From the NCBI RefSeq assembly GCF_003369915.1, contig NC_046676.1, positions 9,840,001-9,904,000 on the forward strand: a stretch of 64,000 nucleotides of DNA, read 5' to 3'. Shown in pieces: positions 24,960-36,354 of this stretch. The first letter of the stretch is position 1; the number at the start of each line of letters is the position of its first letter. The notes below the pieces were generated by a model. The model made no database searches. It was not told where the DNA came from and saw only the letters and a program-made list of their open reading frames with translations. This DNA comes from Drosophila miranda. Lineage: Eukaryota; Arthropoda; Insecta; Diptera; Drosophilidae. A program made the translations under genes and the position numbers.

Positions 24960-25558
24960 GCATCGATATTGATCCAAAAACGGAAACTACCGAAACGAAT
25001 CGAGAGCAGCTACCTCATCTACGAAAAGATCTACCACATTTACCTACTATATACTTTGTCTCCTTTATTTATTATCTATTAGTTTTTTTTTTCCCTTTCC
25101 CTTTGAGTTAATCAGCGATGAAAACGTGTTTTTACTGATGCTTCTGTTCCAAGTCGTGAGTCACGCGATACCTGTTTTGGGTATCTGAAACCTTATCGCA
25201 CCTCTCTGATGGATGGAAATGGATCCCAAATGGAATATGAATTTCGTTTGGATTGCTGCCAAAAAACAAAGAAATATATTTTTTGTATCATAATTATGTC
25301 TGCAATCACAAACATTTATTGATTACGTTATCATTCTATAGAGTGGATATCAATAGATAATAGCTGCACCTGTAGATTCCTAGCTATGGACTACATTAGT
25401 AGATTACTAATTCCACACTTCACGCAATTGAATTTCGCATTCATATTCGTTGGGTTCGTGGCCTGGTTCTAGAATCCCAAAATCATCTACCAATAATTAC
25501 ACTAATAGCTAGCAAAGAAATCCACTCAAAAAACGAGGGGGACACCGCAACTCTACGG
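24960..25558. other. Spacer after DM9 gene C
   Basis: AT-rich non-coding DNA, probably starting with the 3' untranslated region of DM9 C. I see no canonical AATAAA on the plus strand here; a weak variant (aatata near 25271) might serve. No gene is seen. Confidence 0.4.
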
Positions 25559-27236
25559 TTATACCCGATACTAAGTCAGTATGGCTCTCCTCCGGCAGAC
25601 GCCGCTAATCTTAAACGACACGACAAAGAGTGCGTGCGAGAGAGACAGAAAATCAGTCTGAGCGTGACGTCGGGCGCTGCGTAGCCACTGCAAATTGATT
25701 TGTTCCTATTGGCTATAAAAATGATCTGATCTGATCCAGATTCAGCAATCTGATAGATATGGTCATTATCTATGATTTTGCGTTTCTCGAATGTGCAATA
25801 TTGTGGATGCAACAGATTTTCGTCCTTTGTGTGGGCGGAAGGGGGTGGGGCGAAATTTTGAGATACACGTTTTATAGTAAGATCTAACAGGAGTGCGGAT
25901 ACCAAATTTGGTTACTCTAGCCTTAATAGTCTCTGAGATTTTTGAATATCCCCAGATTTTCGTCCTTTGCGGGGGCGGAAGGGGGTGTGGCGAAATTTTG
26001 AAACAAACTCGTCTCGGTCCGATATATTAGGAGTGTGGATACCAAATTTGGTTGCTCTAGCTTTTATAGTCTCTGAGATCTAGGCGCTAATGTTTTACTC
26101 TAAGCAAAGCCGGCTATGCTACGTGTGTGTTAGAGAGAGACAGGGCGAGAAAAAATGAAATTGTTTTCTTGATTCTGGCTATAATAATTATACGATCTGG
26201 TTCAGATTTTGCACTCTTGAAGATATAGTCATCTTCTACGATTCTGCTAATATTAAACGACACGACAAAGAGAGAGACAGAAAATCAGTCTGAGCGTGAC
26301 GTCGGGTGCTGCGTAGCCACTGCAAATTGATTTGTTCCTATTGGCTATAAAAATGATCTGATCTGATCCAGATTCAGCAATCTGATAGATATGGTCATTA
26401 TCTATGATTCTGCGTTTTTAGTTTTCTCGAATGTGCAATATTGTGGATGCAACAGATTTTCGTCCTTTGTGTGGGCGGAAGGGGGTGGGGCGAAATTTTG
26501 ATATACACGTTTTATAGTAAGATCTAACAGGAGTGCGGATACCAAATTTGGTTACTCTAGCCTTAATAGTCTCTGAGATTTTTGAATATCCCCAGATTTT
26601 CGTCCTTTGCGGGGGCGGAAGGGGGTGTGGCGAAATTTTGAAACAAACTCGTCTCGGTCCGATATATTAGGAGTGTGGATACCAAATTTGGTTGCTCTAG
26701 CTTTTGTAGTCTCTGAGATCTAGGCGCTAATGTTTTACTCTAAGCAAAGCCGCCTATGCTACGTGTGTGTTAGAGAGAGACAGGGCGAGAAAAAATGAAA
26801 TTGTTTTCTTGATGCTGGCTATAATAATAATACGATCCAATTCAGATTCCGCAGTCTTAAAGATATGGTCATTCTCTACAATTCTACGTTTTTGGTTTTC
26901 TTATATCTTTAAAATTGTGGATGCCACAGATTTTCGTCCTTTGGAGGGGCGGAAGTGGGCGGGGCGAAGTTTTGAAATATTTTTGTAGCAGTGACATATC
27001 ACAGAAGTCTTGCTCCAAAACAACGTTGCTCTAGCTCTTATAGTCTTTTAGCACTAGGCGCTGAAGGGGACGGACAGACGGACAGACGGACGGACGGACG
27101 GACGGACAGACAGACAGGGCTCAATCGACTCGGCTATTGATGCTGATCAAGAAACGATTCCTTCTGGACGTTACACACATCCACTTTTACCACAAATCTA
27201 ATATACCCCAATACTCATTTTGAGTATCGGGTATAA
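25559..27236. mobile_element. Interspersed repeat element with 14-bp terminal inverted repeats and internal tandem duplication
   Basis: The stretch is bounded by ttatacccgatact (25559-25572) and its exact reverse complement agtatcgggtataa (27223-27236). Inside, a unit of about 632-640 bp beginning near 25608 is repeated almost perfectly from about 26245. The submotif gattttcgtcctttg...ggcgaaattttga occurs five times (near 25815, 25955, 26455, 26594 and 26929). A GGAC/GACA simple repeat lies at 27068-27118, followed by caatcgactcggctattgat, a sequence I associate with abundant fly repeats of the DINE-1/INE-1 type. No open frame for a transposase is present, so it is non-autonomous. The assignment to the DINE-1 (Helitron-like) group is tentative: subterminal inverted repeats are known there, but terminal ones would suit a DNA-transposon remnant. 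Confidence 0.75.
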
Positions 27237-29299
27237 AAACTGAATAAAAACTTCTGTTAAAACATAGTCAAAAGATATCGATATTAATAAAAATAAATCA
27301 CTTAAAAATATATCACCGTTAGCATTCTGAGCAAAATTTGAAATTTTCGCGGCTGTTACTTCGTTAAACTTCGTTAAAAGTCTCAAATAATTAAAAAAAT
27401 TGTGCGATGACGGAAAAATTTGATAAAAACAGGAACAGAGAATAGATATTATCAATTATTCTTATATATTATAATATTAAATTTTAAAGAAATCGAATTA
27501 GCATTTTGTTGAAACTCTAGAAACGCAAGAATTTTAACATTTCGGGGAAGAACTTCGATAAAATATACAGAACTCCGCCAAAATGCAGCTAATGATAATC
27601 CCATAAATTCTTGTTATTAACAAAGGTTTCTTTAAACGGATTGGGGATTTTATTTAAGGCGAAGAGATGCATGTAACGAAAAGAAGAAGGAGAGTGAGAA
27701 AGAGAAAATGAATGTGCGTCTGCGTCACGCTTTGTTTTGTTTTGTGTAGGTCCACTGCAAAAAAAAAGGGGCAAATTATAGATCATATATGTATGTATGC
27801 GTGTACAATGTACAATTACTCTGGAGATTTCAATAAATTGCACTTCATTCTTGGGAAAGCTTTGATCTATGTATGTTTGGAACTTCCCAGTGGTCAGCTG
27901 GGCGGAAACGATTTCTTGATGAAAGCTTCCGAAAGCTCGTTTACATCTTCTGTGCAAATTCACTATAACATGGGGACATGACAACAGCTTTTGCCTCTTG
28001 GACCTCTTTGAATATAAAGTATAGAGAATAGAGCGTTGACACACGTTGCTTGACCCTGAATATAGCCTGAAGTTGACTGAATTTCCGGGAGTTTATAACT
28101 CTGCTATCTGAGATCCCTTTGATATATTGAGAATCATATTAATTAGGCATATTAATTTAGAATATAGGGGTCGCATCTTTGTATAAGAATGATATCTCCA
28201 TCAGGTCACATCTGACTCAGATGATCTGAGTGTAGAAAAAAAAGACAATCGGACGGGCAAATACTGACACGCTTTCCTCTCAGATGACGTACAATACGTG
28301 GCTGTTTGTCCAGTGCTTACCCCCACTACCACCACACTGTACTATAAACATCCACATGTTTTTTTTGGAATCGGAAGTTCGTTCATTCGTTCGGTCAATG
28401 CGGAGAACATCACAGTGGCCATAACCATAACCTGGCCAAAAGGAAATAAAAACAATCCAAAAAACAACTATTTCACCACGAGACGAGGCTAGATCTTACC
28501 TTGCTGCAGCAATTATCTATTCGACTCGCCTTGTCTAAATTGCGACAATTCGGTTTATCTGGCTTGCAAATAATACTCGTATGTACATCTCTGAATTGAA
28601 TACTATTTGCTGCTTGTCAAAGGTACAAGCGTATAATTTTTTATTATGGTTTGATTGTATAATAAACGTTCTTACATTTACAGATAAGATTTCGTTCTGC
28701 TTATGGAAGATTCCTGTTGGAAAAGTTATGAATATCTCTCAACCGCTGTTAGGAATGGTGAAATAATCAAACTAAATCAAGTGATTGTCATCGGAACTGT
28801 CAAGCGCGATCCACACGTGGGAATGCCTGTACGCATCCGCAGGTATTTCACAGAACACCTGAGAAACGGATGAATCACGGTTTTCGCACGCGATACAGAT
28901 TTCGTCTCGGTTAGTCCCCCGATCCCCAATCCATGCACGCAAATGGAATTGGAATACTCGCTTACTCCAAGAGCCAAAGCCAGCCCAGCCTCCTCTGCAG
29001 AATGCAAGCGGGTTTCATTTAGTGGGTAAACAGACAAACAGGTTATGCCTCCAATAAGACCAGACCTGAACGAACCGAGAGCAGAGGAGAGCCGAGCCGA
29101 GCCGAGCAGAGCAGAGCAGAGTCGTCTATCCGAGTCTATCTAATCTACCTAATCTGCATGGGGGGACTATAATCACTTGTCGAACTGTTTTTGTTTGGCT
29201 TGAAACTGTTTACCAGTCAGGACCGAACCAGGAATGAGTATTGCTCCCCCAATTGGAGCGCGTCCGTCGCGACGGCGGTTGCCAGGGGGAGCACCGATT
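27237..29299. other. Intergenic DNA upstream of Mdr49
   Basis: AT-rich, with no supported gene. A purine-rich GAGCC/GCAGA simple repeat lies at about 29078-29120, just before the presumed Mdr49 promoter area. The open frames here are chance frames without domains. Confidence 0.45.
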
Positions 29300-29601
29300 A
29301 AATTATACGATCGTGTTTATTGCGGTCTCCGATGCCGATGCCGACCCGAGATCTGAAACCGAGCTGTCGTCGCAACCAATTGACTGGGACTCTTCCAGTT
29401 CAAATCGCGCGCTCGCTGACTCCAGACGCCAGCCTCTACCCTGCTCTTGCACTTGAACAAGTGATAGTCTGGCACGGAGCATACAATACCATAGCATACC
29501 ATACCAAACTCGTGCCAAAGATACAGAACGTGAAACGAACCGACGCGTCCCGTCTAATCAGTCTGTCGTTGATTGCCGTCCGAAAAATCGGCACGTGCTG
29601 C
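29300..29601 (+). other. Mdr49: Probable untranslated first exon of Mdr49 (start approximate)
   Basis: A strong donor (GTAAGTG) stands at 29602. A clear acceptor (ttgcttacag, AG at 30472-30473) stands 30 bp before the Mdr49 ATG. Together they suggest an untranslated exon ending at 29601 and an 872-bp leader intron. The transcription start cannot be fixed; the left edge given is a guess. Confidence 0.45.
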
Positions 29602-30503
29602 GTAAGTGTCCAAATTGGGGAATGAAATCTCTGAGGAGTGTGTACAATCTGGGGAACCCATATATATGTACATAGATCTGTCCAGAGTATTGAGTCTAGA
29701 GTATAGAGAAGAGTGTAAGGCTGTGCGCGGAGATCGACAATTGTCAATTGAGAATCGTAATGAACGAGAAAATATCCCACTTTCCAATTGTTGTTAATTT
29801 ATTAATATATGGTTGCTTTTTCATTTGCGCAATCAGACTAATTTCCTTAAATTGACTTGGGAAAATGGTTTTTACTTTTTGATCAGTGCTTGCACATTGC
29901 GGGTTCGATCTGTGCTCGTGTTTCGCATATATCAATATGCATATTCAATATGAATAAATAAACTAATACATAAATAAATAAGTAATTACAGAACTTACCC
30001 AAGTATTTCTACGTCTTAAAAAGATGCAACAATTGAACAATAAAAGTTATCTGTTCAAATAAATACCTATTATTTTCGGATATATTCAATATAAAACTTA
30101 TCAGTTTTCGTTTCAAATGAAAGTGTCATTGAAGTGGAGGAGCATATAAAGTCGTTGACAAGATATTTCTTTTTTACAAAAGACTTGGAGACTAACCACC
30201 GAGACCTTTTGAAATGACCAGCCAATGCCATGAATATTATTGTTGCAATAAACCTTAAATTAGTTAGACTTTACAGTGGCATTTATTGCTCGTTTGGCAA
30301 TCAGCTCGAGAAGATTTTGAGGTATACATACAGATACATTGGCGGGTCACTGAACCAAATACTGATTGTTTTATTGTTAAAATCCAACCTAGAAAATATT
30401 CCTTGTTTCAAACCAACAACAAATAGGTGTTTGTTAGCCTTGTTTAACTACGACCCAATCCTCTTGCTTACAGGTTTAATTTGAAAAAGTCCCAAACAAC
30501 AAA

Positions 30504-33500
30504 ATGGATCTCAAAGCAACGAAAAAGGAGGAATCGCATCTGCCTCAAGTGGGAGATTTCCTGGCACAGGATGGATCTGTCCAGCAAAAGGCAGAAAAGA
30601 AGTACAACTACCTGGATATGGTAAGAGCCCCCGAATGCAATCAGCATGCAAATGGAATATCGTTCAATATCGAGCTTGTTCTCCTCCGATCTGCAGTTTA
30701 GATACTCCACCAGGTTCGAGCGAGTGCTGATCGGGTTCAGCATCGTGGTGGCTGCCGTCGCATCGGCATTTATTCCCTTCTTCATGATCATCTACGGAGA
30801 GTTCACGTCCCTGCTTGTTGACCGCACAGTGAGAGTGGGCACCTCCTCGCCCACATTCGCGCTGGCAATGTTCGGAGGCGGAAAGCGACTGTAAGTCTTG
30901 AGAAGAGGAGAGTACTCCGTCCCCAGGAGTAGTCCTAATCTAGCTTAAATCTATTGCAGGACGAACGCCAGCAAGGAGGAGAATCAGCAGGCGATCATCG
31001 ATGACTCCATCGCCTTCGGTGTAGGAAGTCTTGTGGGATCGGTCGCCATGTTCGTGCTCATCACCCTAGCCGTTGACATTTCCAATCGTGTGGCGCTAAA
31101 CCAGATCGTTCGCATCCGCAAGGTGTTCCTGGAGGCCATGCTGCGGCAGGACATTACGTGGTACGACACCACCTCCGGTACCAACTTCGCCAGCAAGATG
31201 ACAGAGTAAGTTGAATCGCATCCGAATGAAGTTGATCCCAGCCAAGCTGACCGCTGACTGACTGTTCTGCAGGGATCTGGACAAGCTGAAGGAGGGAATC
31301 GGCGAGAAGGTGGTGATAGTCACCTTTCTGTTCATGACATTCGTCGTCGGCATCGTTGCTTCGTTCTGCTACGGCTGGGGCCTCACACTGGTGATTGTCG
31401 GGTGCTGTCCCTTGATCATCATCGCCGGCACAGTGGTGGGCAAGATGCAGGGCACCCTAGCCGAAAAAGAGCTCAAGGCCTACTCGAACGCCAGCGATGT
31501 GGCCGAGGAGGTGTTTAGCGGAATTCGCACCGTGTTCGCCTTTAGTGGGCAAAAGAAGGAGAAGGATCGTTTTGGCAAGCTACTGATCCCCGCCGAGGCC
31601 ACAGGCCGCAAGAAGGGTCTCTACACGGGCCTGGGCAGTGCTGCCACCTGGCTGATTATCTACCTTTGCATAGCCCTGGCCGTTTGGTACGGATCGAAAC
31701 TCATTCTGGAGGATCGCAACCTCGAGGACCGCCAGTACACACCTGCGGTCCTTGTCATCGTCCTGTTTGCTGTCATTATGGGAGCACAGAATCTCGGTTT
31801 CGCCTCGCCGCACGTCGACTCGATGGCAATGGCCACTGCCGCTGGACAAAACCTATTCAGCATCATCGATCGCCAGTCCCAGATCGATCCCATGGTCGAG
31901 GTGGGGGCTAAGCCAGACAGCATCACGGGACGCATCCGCTTCGAGAACATTCACTTCCGCTATCCCGCCCGACCAGATGTCGAAATCCTCAAGGGCCTGA
32001 CCGTGGACGTGGAGCCGGGCCAGACGGTGGCCTTCGTCGGTGCATCGGGCTGCGGCAAGAGCACGATGATCCAGCTGATGCAGCGGTTCTACGACCCCGA
32101 GCAGGGGAGCGTCAAACTGGATGGACGGGATCTGCGCTCTTTGAATGTTGGCTGGCTGCGCTCGCAGATCGGCATCGTTGGCCAGGAACCGGTTCTGTTT
32201 GCCACCACCATCGGCGAGAACATCCGCTATTCCAACCCGGAAGCCACACAGGCGGACATAGAGCGGGCGGCACGTGCCGCCAACTGTCACGATTTCATCA
32301 GCAAACTGCCCAAGGGTTACGACACCCATGTGGGCGAGAAGGGCGCCCAGATCTCGGGCGGGCAGAAGCAACGCATCGCCATTGCCCGAGCGCTGGTGCG
32401 GAAGCCGAAGATTCTGCTCCTGGACGAGGCAACGTCCGCCCTGGATCCCACATCCGAGAAACGGGTGCAGAGCGCCCTGGAGCTGGCCAGCCAAGGACCC
32501 ACAACTCTGGTGGTGGCCCATCGCCTGTCGACCATCACGAATGCCGACAAGATCGTGTTCGTTAAGAACGGAGTGGTGGCCGAGCAGGGCACCCATGAGG
32601 AGCTCATGCAGCAACGTGGCCTGTACTGTGAGCTGGTGAACATTACCCGGCGGAAGGAGACCACGGAGGAGGAGGAGACCGGAGATAGAGCGCTCCAAAA
32701 GGCACAGAACCTCTCCGAAGAGGAGGAGGATGACGAAACCGAGGATGATGAGCCAGAACTGGAAGCGGGCACCAGCAGGGAAAGTGGATTCAGCCGCGCC
32801 GGCACCCGTCGCAAACGTAAGTTAACGAACTAGTGATGCGGGAGCCCAAAGGATAGCCATCAGCCGTCTTTCCATTTTGCAGGTCGCTCGCAGCGTCGCA
32901 GCAAGAAGCAGAAACCGGAGGCTCCCAAGTTTTCCTTCACGCAGCTGATGAGGCTGAATGCCCCCGAGTGGCGCTTCATTGCGGTCGGGTGCATTGCCTC
33001 AGTTTTGCATGGAGCAACCTTCCCGCTGTGGGGTCTTTTCTTCGGCGACTTCTTCGGGGTGCTCGCCAACGGAGACGACGACGTGGTACGTGCCGAGGTC
33101 ATCAACATATCGTGCATCTTCATCGGGATCGGCGTGCTGGCTGGACTGGGGACCATGCTTCAGACCCACATGTTTACTACGGCGGGCGTGAAGATGACTA
33201 CCAGGCTGCGGAACATGGCTTTCGGCACAATTGTGTCCCAGGACATTGCCTACTTCGACGATGAGCGGAACTCGGTGGGTGCGCTGTGCTCCCGCCTGGC
33301 CAGTGACTGCTCCAACGTACAGGGGGTAAGTTAGCAGAGTACGTGGTGTGTCTGGCGAATCCTGCTAATCCTCCCAATCCTCACGTGGTTACAGGCTACC
33401 GGTGCTCGCGTTGGAGTCATGCTGCAAGCCGTCTCCACTTTGGGCATCGGCATGGTCGTAGGTTTTGTCTTCTCTTGGCAACAGACGCTTCTCACGCTGG

Positions 33501-34818
33501 TCACCCTGCCGCTTGTCTGCCTGTCGGTGTACCTGGAGGGTCGCTTCATCATGAAGAGCGCCCAGTCAGCCAAGGCGGCCGTCGAGGAGGCTTCGCAGGT
33601 GGCTGTGGAGGCGATAACCAACATTCGGACTGTGAACGGACTAAACCTGGAGCGTCGCATCCTGGAAACCTACGTCCAACAGATCGACAACGTGGATGTT
33701 GCCTGTCGTCGCAAGGTTCGTTTCCGTGGAGTGGTCTTTGCGCTGGGACAGGCGGCTCCCTTCCTGGCCTATGGCATATCCATGTACTACGGTGGACTGC
33801 TCGTGGCCGATGAGGCTATCAATTATGAGGACATTATCAAGGTGGCGGAAGCCTTGATCTTCGGCTCTTGGATGCTGGGCCAGGCGTTGGCCTATGCCCC
33901 GAACGTGAACGATGCCATCCTTTCCGCTGGCCGCCTAATGGAGCTGTTTAAGAGCAACTCCACTCAACCCAATCCGCCAGAGAACCCCTACAACACCGTG
34001 GAGGTGAGTTCCTTCCGACCCATTACCTTTTTCATGGGTTCTGACATCTGGTTTTGTTGTTATTCTAGAAATCTGAGGGCGACATTGTGTACGAGAACGT
34101 GGGCTTTGAGTATCCGACCCGGAAGGGGACTCCCATACTGCAGAACTTGAATCTCTCCATCAAGAAGTCGACGACTGTGGCTCTTGTAGGTCCGTCAGGT
34201 TCTGGCAAATCGACCTGCGTGCAGCTGCTGCTCCGCTATTATGATCCCGTCTCCGGATCGGTGAATCTCAGTGGAGTGCCGAGCACAGACTTCCCTCTGG
34301 ACACGCTGCGCTCCAAGCTGGGGCTGGTCTCGCAGGAGCCCGTGCTCTTCGACCGCACTATTGCCGAGAACATTGCGTACGGGAACAACTTCCGGGACGA
34401 GGTCTCCATGCAGGAGATCATCGAAGCGGCCAAAAAGTCCAACATCCACAACTTTGTCAGCTCTTTGCCGCAGGGTTACGAGACGCGGCTTGGCAAGTCG
34501 TCGCAGCTCTCTGGAGGCCAGAAGCAGCGCATTGCCATTGCCCGGGCTCTGGTGAGAAATCCCAAGATTCTGATACTTGACGAGGCCACATCTGCTCTGG
34601 ATCTGGAGAGCGAGAAGGTTGTTCAGCAGGCCCTGGACGAGGCTCGTTCTGGACGTACCTGCCTCACGATTGCCCATCGCCTAACCACAGTTCGGAACGC
34701 GGACCTGATCTGCGTCCTCAAGAGAGGTGTGGTCGTTGAGCATGGTACGCATGAAGAGCTAATGGCTTTAAATCGCATATACGCCAATCTCTACCTGATG
34801 CAGCAGGTGGCGGGATAA
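30504..34818 (+). CDS. Mdr49: Multidrug-resistance ABC-B transporter Mdr49
   Basis: Seven coding exons join in frame to 1,300 residues: 30504-30620, 30697-30890, 30960-31205, 31273-32816, 32883-33325, 33395-34003 and 34069-34818. The layout is that of a full P-glycoprotein: membrane domain 1, ATPase 1, acidic/Lys-Arg linker, membrane domain 2, ATPase 2. ATPase 1 has Walker [10 protein letters not shown] (near residue 441), signature SGGQKQR, Walker [12 protein letters not shown] and switch AHRLST. ATPase 2 has Walker [10 protein letters not shown] (near residue 1092), signature SGGQKQR, Walker [12 protein letters not shown] and switch AHRLTT. All catalytic residues are intact. In flies Mdr49 is a plasma-membrane exporter with roles in xenobiotic resistance and export of a germ-cell attractant. 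The linker (about 830-875) is rich in Glu/Asp. The length matches Mdr49 and separates it from Mdr50 and Mdr65 mainly by overall similarity; the position next to Psc supports the name. Confidence 0.96.
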
Positions 34819-34875
34819 AACACACCCATCGGCATTATTTAGTGTGTAAATTAGAGTAATAGGAAATTAGATACG

Positions 34876-34890
34876 AATAAAATAAATAAA
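34876..34890 (+). terminator. Mdr49: Mdr49 poly(A) signals
   Basis: Overlapping AATAAA signals (34876-34881 and two more to 34889) follow the Mdr49 stop by about 58 bp. Confidence 0.7.
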
Positions 34891-35137
34891 CACATATGTT
34901 ACGACATAGACTTTCTGGTCTTGTGCACGCCAAGGTGTAAAAATATTTAGGTCAATATCACATTGTTGTTGTTATCCCATACACGAAATGGGATGTTCCT
35001 TTGATGGACCTTTTTCAGTCATACTTGAAGTAAGCTTTACCGTGCTAGTAGGCCCTTGAATATTTGTATCTCTCACTGAAAACACAATTCACTCAACGGA
35101 TGAAGCGTTGAAGTCATCGGCACACGAATACGCCAAC

Positions 35138-35944
35138 ATGCACATTCAAGGACATCCATTAGGACAGTGGTACAGGACGAAGACAGCACCCATCACGCCA
35201 GCAACTTCTGGCCTTGCTAACAATCCGGCAGTCGGTATGCTAAGTCATTCCTCATTGCAATATGTGGATAACACATCGAATGCTGGGGAATATGAGTGGG
35301 TCCATAGAAACCAGACGGCAATGGAATGCTCCGAAAACTGGGCGGAATACTATGGGTCAACCGAGAGGACAACTGATTCCAGACATTCGTACGATTTCAA
35401 AGTCCTGTCTCAAGAGTGCGAAAATATAATCAATCTCGGGTTGGTAGCGAGCAATAACCACTACCTGCAGCAAAGGAAGGAGCATGGTCCTGAAGCAGCT
35501 ATCACTGGCCGGGTTGATCTTTCGGTCGAGCTGGACAAACTGAAGATTAACTCACATGAATTTCCTCAAGGCAATTCTATCCAGCGGCATCCATCCTTTC
35601 CTGAACCTGTCCTACAAGCTAATGATTCGGTTTGGGCGTTAAAGAATTCGTTATTGCACAATGTGGAAAATACATCGAGGGCTGAGGGATATTACTGGAC
35701 CCAGAGTAACATGGCGGCAATGGATGGCCCGGAAAACTGGGTGAACAGCGATTTGATATGCAATGAGAGAACCGTTTCCAGAAATCCCTACAATTTCAAT
35801 GAACTGACTCAAAAGTGCCAAAATCTAAATAGCGGAAATGGCTCTTCGGATAATGTAAAAGTCAATGAACTTTCCAGCTATTTTGACGACATTGTCCATA
35901 TTCCCAAGAATATGACGGAATGGGCTGATCGAATGTACAGTTGA
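35138..35944 (+). CDS. Unrecognised single-exon gene; protein with two ~60-residue repeats
   Basis: An ATG at 35138 in good fly context (gccaacATG) opens 268 codons to TGA at 35942-35944. The frame also reads back to 35108 without ATG. I recognise no domain, signal peptide or membrane segment. Two copies of a ~60-residue repeat are visible, at roughly residues 39-99 and 176-235. Shared positions are SSLQYVDNTS / NSLLHNVENTS, a Y-x-W, an N-x-x-AM, then ENW, an ER-T, a YDF or YNF, and an LSQEC or LTQKC. The duplicated pattern, with conserved aromatic and Cys residues in a diverged background, argues for a real selected protein rather than a chance frame. The protein is polar and rich in Asn, Ser and Glu. 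No AATAAA is near; ATTAAA at about 36100-36105 could end it. It may be a lineage-restricted gene, possibly germline-expressed; that is speculation. Confidence 0.65.
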   Translation: MHIQGHPLGQWYRTKTAPITPATSGLANNPAVGMLSHSSLQYVDNTSNAGEYEWVHRNQTAMECSENWAEYYGSTERTTDSRHSYDFKVLSQECENIINLGLVASNNHYLQQRKEHGPEAAITGRVDLSVELDKLKINSHEFPQGNSIQRHPSFPEPVLQANDSVWALKNSLLHNVENTSRAEGYYWTQSNMAAMDGPENWVNSDLICNERTVSRNPYNFNELTQKCQNLNSGNGSSDNVKVNELSSYFDDIVHIPKNMTEWADRMYS

Positions 35945-36205
35945 ATGTATGCCGGAGGATTGATTGTGTCTTATGTCTTAGAATAAGAGGGCATGGGAAT
36001 GTGCATTTTAGATTCAAATTTATTTTTTAAACTTGCTGGGAAGGGGGGGGGGGGTGTGGATCGTTTAAAATATATATTTGTGTCATTTGCTTGCACCTAA
36101 TTAAATATATTATAAATTATACAATGCAACTTATTTAGAATTTAGTGTCAATGGTAGATCAAAATTTCTCCCTACCTGCTTTAATTGTGCCATGCACAAA
36201 ACGAC

Positions 36206-36221
36206 TATCGATATATCGATT
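36206..36221. promoter_or_regulatory. DRE-type promoter motif upstream of slv
   Basis: TATCGATA at 36206-36213, followed at once by TATCGATT, matches the DRE element bound by DREF in TATA-less housekeeping promoters of flies. It lies about 140 bp before the slv start codon, a fitting place for the core promoter. Confidence 0.6.
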
Positions 36222-36354
36222 ATTTCTATGCAATGTGTTATATTCCAACTCAGCTGCAGCTGTTTAATTTTTTGTTGACGTTGTGGATACGCGTAAATTA
36301 TATCTTAAATAGTTAAACTTGAATATATAACTAGCAAAAAAGAGAAAGAGAACA

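Noticed and set aside
27589-28044. A 151-codon minus-strand frame before Mdr49
   Set aside because: AT-rich region, no domain, not supported by splice or promoter signals.
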